Below, piece after piece: positions 58,959 to 64,000 of a DNA stretch of 64,000 nucleotides. Position 1 is the stretch's first letter, and the number at the start of each line of letters is the position of its first letter. This DNA comes from Rhodamnia argentea (Eukaryota; Streptophyta; Magnoliopsida; Myrtales; Myrtaceae), in assembly GCF_020921035.1 (NCBI RefSeq), contig NC_063151.1, positions 29,766,934-29,830,933 of the forward strand. The letters run 5' to 3'. Both the position numbers and the translations under genes were made by a program. Under the pieces are notes generated by a model that saw nothing but the letters and a program-made list of their open reading frames with translations, ran no database searches and was not told the DNA's origin.

Positions 58959-61261
58959 TTAAGACGAGACTTCCTTCACGAACTTGTCCAAATTCATGGA
59001 AGATGACCCATGTTCACCAACCGCTTCTTCGGCTATCTTCTTCCAGTCCATGGCCTTGCTTCTCATCTTCTTCCCAACCTCTCCATCCATCAACTCCCTC
59101 ACCAGCCTCTCCAGTTCGTCCCTCTTCACGCCCCTACCAATCTCCAACCCAGCCTCCCACTCGTCGCATATGTACTTGCTGTTCGTCTTCTGGTCCCCAA
59201 ATCTCGGCCAGCACAGCATCGGCACTCCGGCTGAGATGCTCTCGATGCACGAGTTCCATCCGCAGTGCGTCAAGAACCCCCCAACCGAAGGGTGGCTCAG
59301 CACTTTCTCCTGCGGGCACCACCCCGAGACGAAACCTCTCTCCTTCGTCTCTTCGACGAACTCGACCGGAAGGATCACGGCATCTCCATTCACGAGGTCA
59401 GGCCTGAAAATCCACAAGAAATATTGCTTACTATTTGCCAGGCCGATTGCGAACTCCATCAACTGTTCGTGCGTGACGAATGCTATACTCCCGAAGTTGA
59501 TGTAAATCACGGTTTTCGGCTTCTTGGAGTCCAGCCATTTGAGGCACTCACTGTGTTCTTCCCAGAGATTGCCCTTGATATGCTCGGATACGAATGTTTC
59601 GTCTCGACGGGCTCGATTGATGAGCAAGTGAAGTGGTCCGATCGGATAAACCCTAGGGAGCAGTGAGGAGAGAGCACCGAGCACGTCTGGTTCAAGTGCT
59701 TCGAAGGTGTTGACGATTGTCGATGTGGCTTCACTTGCTCTGTCGACGACCTCCACGGTGAAATCGAATAACTTGTCTCCGTTAGGGAGTCCGATGAAGT
59801 TGAACAGGTCGCGCAGCCTCATTCTCTTCATCCCCGGGATCCAATCGATCGGGGTGTCTAGATGTGCGTCCATCAAGCTAGATTCGTCTGCATGATCATT
59901 CACGCAAAATCACAATTTTATTTCTTTTCTTCACTTTTGTCAAATAACTACCCTTTAGTATGATTTTAAATATTTCAAGGTTTTTTCTATGTTTTGTTAA
60001 ATTTTAATTTTCAGTGGTATTAACATCGTAAATTTGTCAACTTCCATATGAATTTAACAATATTTATTTGAGTGACTTTTACTGTATTATCATCTAATTC
60101 TATGTTAACAACCTTTTACATGCGACATTTATTTTTATATTTTCATATTTATTGATTTTTTTTATTGCTTTTCAACTTTTATTTGTCTCTTATACGAGCG
60201 TTTTGGATTTATCAGCTCTATATGAATTTATCGTTTTTTATTTGCATGACTTTCAAACTTTACTCCAATTGGATTACCAATCAATATTTGTTTATCAAGT
60301 CCTATTTGAACTGCTTACAAACGTTTATTACTTACCATCTTTTCTATTACTTCGCCGTATGTGTGCTTTTTCTAGTATTTTATTGTTAAGTATGGTTATG
60401 ATACTTTCGATCTATCTATATATTCAGCAAATAAATAGAAGTTGAATTAACGATTTTTATCTACCTTATTTGCCAACCAGTTAAATTTGCTGACCCGTAG
60501 AAATTATCAATTTTAATCTATAATGATTGCAAAAGAAAGTCGATAATTTTATAAAAAAGTTAGTACGATGGTAACTGCCAAACAAAAAAAGTCACTGGTC
60601 ATTGTTTTATCAAAAGTTTTGGTCGGTCTATACTTATTGAAATTTATAAGTGCCGCTTCAAAAATAAGAGGTGGGGTGAACAATCAGATAAATAAATTCC
60701 TTATATTTTGGAGTGGGATAATAGAATTCTGCATTTACCTTTGGGTAATGTAAAACCCTTTGCCTCAAGGGTGCGAAGGTGCATGAGCCCCAGCAGGGCA
60801 CAACCCGATATAGTCCACATGTGTACGAGCGGAATCCCAAATTTTGCAGCGGCGGGGTTCGTCGCGAGCGCCATGAAACCGTCAGACACGACCCGCGTTG
60901 CCGGAGGGACACTCGAATCTGAAGCCAGACTCGACAGGAGATCGCATAATGGGCCGACCAAGTATTTCCTCGTCGCGTCGCTCAGAGCCTCCAAGTCTTG
61001 TGTCGCATCAGCGTCTGACGGAGGAATCCCATCCGGGATCGCCAGAAACCGGAAGCCACTAGAGGTACCGTCTGCAAGCTCGAGGCCTTGAGTCCGGACG
61101 AGCCGTCTGTGGTTGAACTCGGTGTTGACGAAGGAGATGTGAAAGCCCCTGTGGTGGAGGAGCTTCGCCAGCTTAAGCATGGCTCCGATGTGGCTCTGGG
61201 TCGGGAACGGAACGCAGATTGCATGTTGTTTCTGACCTGGTTCGAATTCGTTCGAACCCAT
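58959..61261 (-). CDS. UGT85A: UDP-glycosyltransferase, UGT85 family (second intact copy)
   Basis: Same enzyme type as the gene at 43401-45692. Exons 61261-60739 and 59887-58959, phase-1 intron before DESSL; 483 residues. The start is the ATG of MGSNEFEPGQKQHAICVP; a 27-residue upstream extension would begin with TTG and is rejected. Catalytic His lies in TQSHIGAM, the Asp partner in VVSDGFM. PSPG box at residues ~364-407: WCPQEKVLSHPSVGGFLTHC, GWNSCIESISAGVPML, CWPRFGDQ; it ends in Gln as usual for UDP-glucose users. No frame defects. The first exons of both genes have exactly equal length (523 bp), and the proteins are clearly paralogous, differing mainly in the acceptor-side region (e.g. 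LFNFIGLPNGDKLFDF against MPNFLRFTSSADALFN), so acceptor choice may differ (inference). Closest relative of the pseudogene at 40300-40985. Confidence 0.93.
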
Positions 61262-61395
61262 TAGTGCCGTCTCTCGCTGGTCGTTACGCTCTTGCACCCC
61301 CAACTGAACGGGTTTGAAGCTCCTTAGAGAATGATGAGTCAAATGGATTTTAAGGTGATTTCAACTTTGGCTTGGTTTAATGGTCACCGAGTTCC

Positions 61396-61402
61396 ATATA
61401 TA
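61396..61402 (-). promoter_or_regulatory. TATA box of the second UGT gene
   Basis: TATATAT on the minus strand, ~135 bp before the ATG at 61261, in a segment aligned with the promoter of the first UGT gene. Confidence 0.55.
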
Positions 61403-62317
61403 CACATTTGGCCACATCTTTGTCCAAATGTATGTTTATTTTAATCCACTATCTAGTAATAGTAACCATGATTATAATAAACCCTAATATCTACTAATAA
61501 TATTTAGGTGATGTGAAGTAATGTACAGACACGCTATCATCAAAAGTAACTAAATAATATTGTTTACGTACATTTATTTTAATTTAATATCCAATAACAA
61601 TGACCATGATTATAATGAATCATAAAAAATTGATTTCACTAGATAAGAAACGAGCTCGAACGAGTGACCTTATATCGTGAGATCGATCTTTCTACTCGTA
61701 GAGTGCTATTAACTCCTTGTAGGTCGCTTGTTCCGGTACAATTCGCAACTTATTTATGTCTGGATTAATGGGAAATTCATAAATCTTGGGACGAAATTTA
61801 GGTCAAGGTTCCTTACCAAAAAAAAAAAATTTAGGTCAAGGCCCATCATAAAAGAGACCAATAATAATCAATAAAGAAAAACTCTTATTACATAATGAGA
61901 CATGTCGTCTTTGGGGGGGTTGGTGGCCTAGCAGGAGGCATTGCATGTTGGCGTCGCAGATTAGCCAATGGCCGATAGATATAGGTCCAACGTGTAAATG
62001 CAACCCTTCACGAGCAATGATGTCTCTCCTCAAGCGCGGACCACGTGATTAACGAGGATTTTTTGTTCCAAAAGTTACGCAATATCAATCATTCAATATT
62101 TTACTAGACCACACACACACGAAAAAAAAAATCATTCAATATTTTCATTATCCATCTAAATATTTACACGTAAATTATCATCAATAATAAAAATATTTTT
62201 TTATTATTAATTCTCTCAAACAATATAAGTAGTCATTTTTAAAAAAATATTTTTTGAATTATTTATTTTTGTAAAAATAAATGGAGCCTAGGTACTTTTC
62301 CACCGTGTCACATAGAG
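61403..62317. other. Upstream region of the second UGT gene
   Basis: AT-rich, no gene. 61940-62055 contains 'gcatgttggcgtcgcagatt' and 'ccgatagatataggtcc', which recur at 62458-62508, and 'atgatgtctc...gcggaccacgtgattaacg', which recurs at ~62982-63020; so short upstream blocks were shuffled or duplicated locally. Confidence 0.5.
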
Positions 62318-62455
62318 CTCCTTAGTCTTGTGATGCATTCGCATCTGATGGAGGAATCCCATCCGGGATTGCCAGAGACTGGAAGTCGTTCAAGGTTTCC
62401 ATTCGCAAGCTCGAGGGCTCGAGTTCAGACGACTTGTCTGTGGTTTGCTCGGAAG
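62318..62455 (-). pseudogene. UGT85 exon-1 fragment
   Basis: Minus strand: NHRQVV then TRALELANGN and, after a frame change, the DNA for 'LAIPDG.PPSDA.ATQD'. It aligns with exon 1 of 58959-61261 (the EFNHRRL... to ATQDLEALS region). About 140 bp, with a stop and a frameshift; a scrap of another lost copy. Confidence 0.75.
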
Positions 62456-62521
62456 TATTGCATGTTGGCGTGGCAAATTAGACAAATGACCGATAGATAT
62501 AGGTCCAAAGTGGAATTTTAG

Positions 62522-62957
62522 CTAGTGATGAGTAAAATTGACCGACCGGACCAACGGGTTTGTCTGATTTTGGAGGTCACCAATTTGGTCGCCGGTTTCT
62601 CAAGGTAAAACTAGTGATCGACAAATTTTCTATTTTTTTTTAAATATAACTTATGTGCGTAGAAATGAGATTCTAGGTAAATAACGGGACTTGCACATGG
62701 GGAAACATTTTTAGTTAAATATTTTCTCGTTAAATACAATATTATATGTACAATATCAAACATTATATTCAATATTCACTATAACATGGACATCCCTCAT
62801 GTGAATAACGAGAATATTGCACGTAGATAGGTGAATGTCGAACAAGTTTCATTTTACTGGTTTCATTGGATCGCCAGAATATCAGATTGGACTGGTTCGG
62901 TCCTCGGTTCCTAAGAGAATCGGACCAACCCGGACCACACTCACCCCTAATTCCAGC
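62522..62957. mobile_element. hAT-like MITE
   Basis: Left TAGTGATGAGTAAAATTGAC with 'ccgaccggacc', right 'ggaccacactcacccctaatt' (reverse complement taggggtgagtgtggtcc). Inverted ends of the TAGGGGTGAGCA type with GGTCCGGTT-like subterminal repeats are common among plant hAT elements. Candidate 8 bp flanks ATTTTAGC / ATTCCAGC match 6 of 8. Confidence 0.5.
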
Positions 62958-63136
62958 ACTTCATATGTTAGTACATGTGTAATGATGTCTCATTCCAATG
63001 TGGACCGCATGATTAACGGGTTACTCTTGTCCCCAAAAATTAAGCCTATTGAAACATCAATCAATCAATGTGCCAAGTCTAATTAGACTCCACGTCATAA
63101 TAAAATTATAATACCATATATGTGGGTTGGAATATA

Positions 63137-63939
63137 CATTTTAAGATATACTGACGATGGTGGGATGAGTTTTATGATATTGTATACTCAAATGAATCGG
63201 GTTGATCGGATCCAAATTCTGAAATAACAAGCTAGTCTTTATCGAAATCTATGAATTGAAGAAACAGATGGTACTGTTCATTTTTCAGGGAGGTGTTGTA
63301 AATGTGAATAACGCACACTCATTTATTAAATTTTGTATTTGTGTGATTCCTATACTTGTCACCTATTAATTCAAGATTTGAGTGGAGAAAGTTTCCAAGA
63401 AATTAGAACATCAGAGCCATTGATAAACATCTATACTACGTACATTAAGTTGGCCTTGGTTGAGCCTATGGTCAATTAAACTTGGTCCAAAAAAGAAGAG
63501 CCAACACGTTTAATTCTGTCCAAGTCAAATTTTTAAAAATTTCGAGACCCTAAAATTCGTAGTATTATGCCATTAAAACGAAAAATGCGCCTTTCCTGCT
63601 AGTATGATAATGTATAGTATGATGGTGAAATGCTAGCCATAAGATCAGAGATAGATCTCGCCATGATTGCTAAATATTTTTTTGTCATTCACAACACTCA
63701 TGGTTGAAATTACACCGTTATATTGTCAGCTTCTTAAATCCCTTTTCCAAAACCCCCCAAAAAATGCAGAGCTATTTTCATCAATCGGGACAGAAAACAC
63801 ACTCTTTCATTTACTTTTGAGTGAGTGATATCCATGCTTACAACTCAATTTATTAGAGGAATTTATTGAAGAAAGTCTTCTCCTCCAACCAGAAATGGAG
63901 GAAACATAGCGCATAAAGAAAGAAAGAAAACAAATTACA
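63137..63939. repeat. Segmental duplication block c, second copy
   Basis: Counterpart of 42515-43400, the 3' flank of a UGT gene that begins at 63940. Extends to the window edge. Confidence 0.8.
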
Positions 63940-64000
63940 TCATTTGGACAAAACCTCGTCCAGCAACTTGTCCAAATTCATGGAAGACGACCCTTCTTCA
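63940..64000 (-). CDS. UGT85A: UGT85 gene, 3' end only
   Basis: The last 20 codons on the minus strand, EEGSSSMNLDKLLDEVLSK then TGA, agree with the C-terminus of the gene at 43401-45692, and the 3' flank is also shared. Everything upstream is outside the window, so intactness cannot be judged. Confidence 0.85.
   Translation of the reverse strand, partial: EEGSSSMNLDKLLDEVLSK

Noticed and set aside
61262..61342. 27-residue N-terminal extension of the second UGT
   Set aside because: Would start at TTG; the ATG at 61261 gives the normal UGT85 N-terminus and the same exon length as the paralogue.
1..64000. CRISPR arrays, operons, phage or bacterial defence systems
   Set aside because: No regularly spaced repeats and no prokaryotic gene organisation; the window is plant nuclear DNA.

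Overview
The window looks like nuclear chromosomal DNA of a eudicot plant. It has split genes with GT-AG introns, long AT-rich intergenic stretches, microsatellites, many non-autonomous transposable elements and plant-specific gene families. The style of the UGT85 genes and repeats would fit Myrtaceae (Eucalyptus and relatives), but that is an inference without a database search. No bacterial-type system, CRISPR array, rRNA or intact tRNA gene was seen.

Layout. At 22-3185 (minus) is the 5' part of a tonoplast sugar transporter gene (TST/TMT), cut off by the window start. A single-exon PLASTID MOVEMENT IMPAIRED1 gene follows at 6797-9358 (minus), with a small hydrophilic-protein gene in divergent orientation at 10446-10724 (plus). 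A three-exon CUC3-type NAC transcription factor lies at 14535-17090 (minus). An ~11 kb gene desert (17.3-28.4 kb) holds only repeats. A four-exon xylem-type papain-like protease (XCP) at 28527-30080 (plus) is tail-to-tail with a PHT1 phosphate transporter at 30546-34876 (minus), whose 2.7 kb intron carries two transposable elements. From ~37 kb to the end is a UGT85-type glycosyltransferase cluster: two apparently intact genes (43401-45692 and 58959-61261), one decayed exon-2 copy (~40300-40985), one exon-1 scrap (~62318-62455) and the 3' tip of another copy at the right edge (63940-64000), all in minus-strand sense. Between them lie a LINE fragment, copia-like and gypsy LTR remnants and a decayed LRR receptor-like protein.

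Genome dynamics are the most interesting content. Flanks of the UGT copies repeat at ~19-21 kb spacing, so the cluster grew by segmental tandem duplication. Comparing the duplicated copies gives approximate or near-exact empty sites for later insertions (a 0.53 kb element at 58010-58543 and a 0.16 kb element at 42788-42945, both with ~9-10 bp target duplications). A dispersed family whose ends read like GGAAAATTACCAAAAAAGTC, and whose GC-rich core sits between pyrimidine- and purine-rich arms, recurs about ten times.

The single-copy genes (sugar storage, chloroplast positioning, organ boundary, xylem cell death, phosphate uptake) do not form a pathway together; only the UGT array is a functional cluster. 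I found no convincing new molecular system. Exon coordinates were set by hand from splice sites and family alignment from memory.
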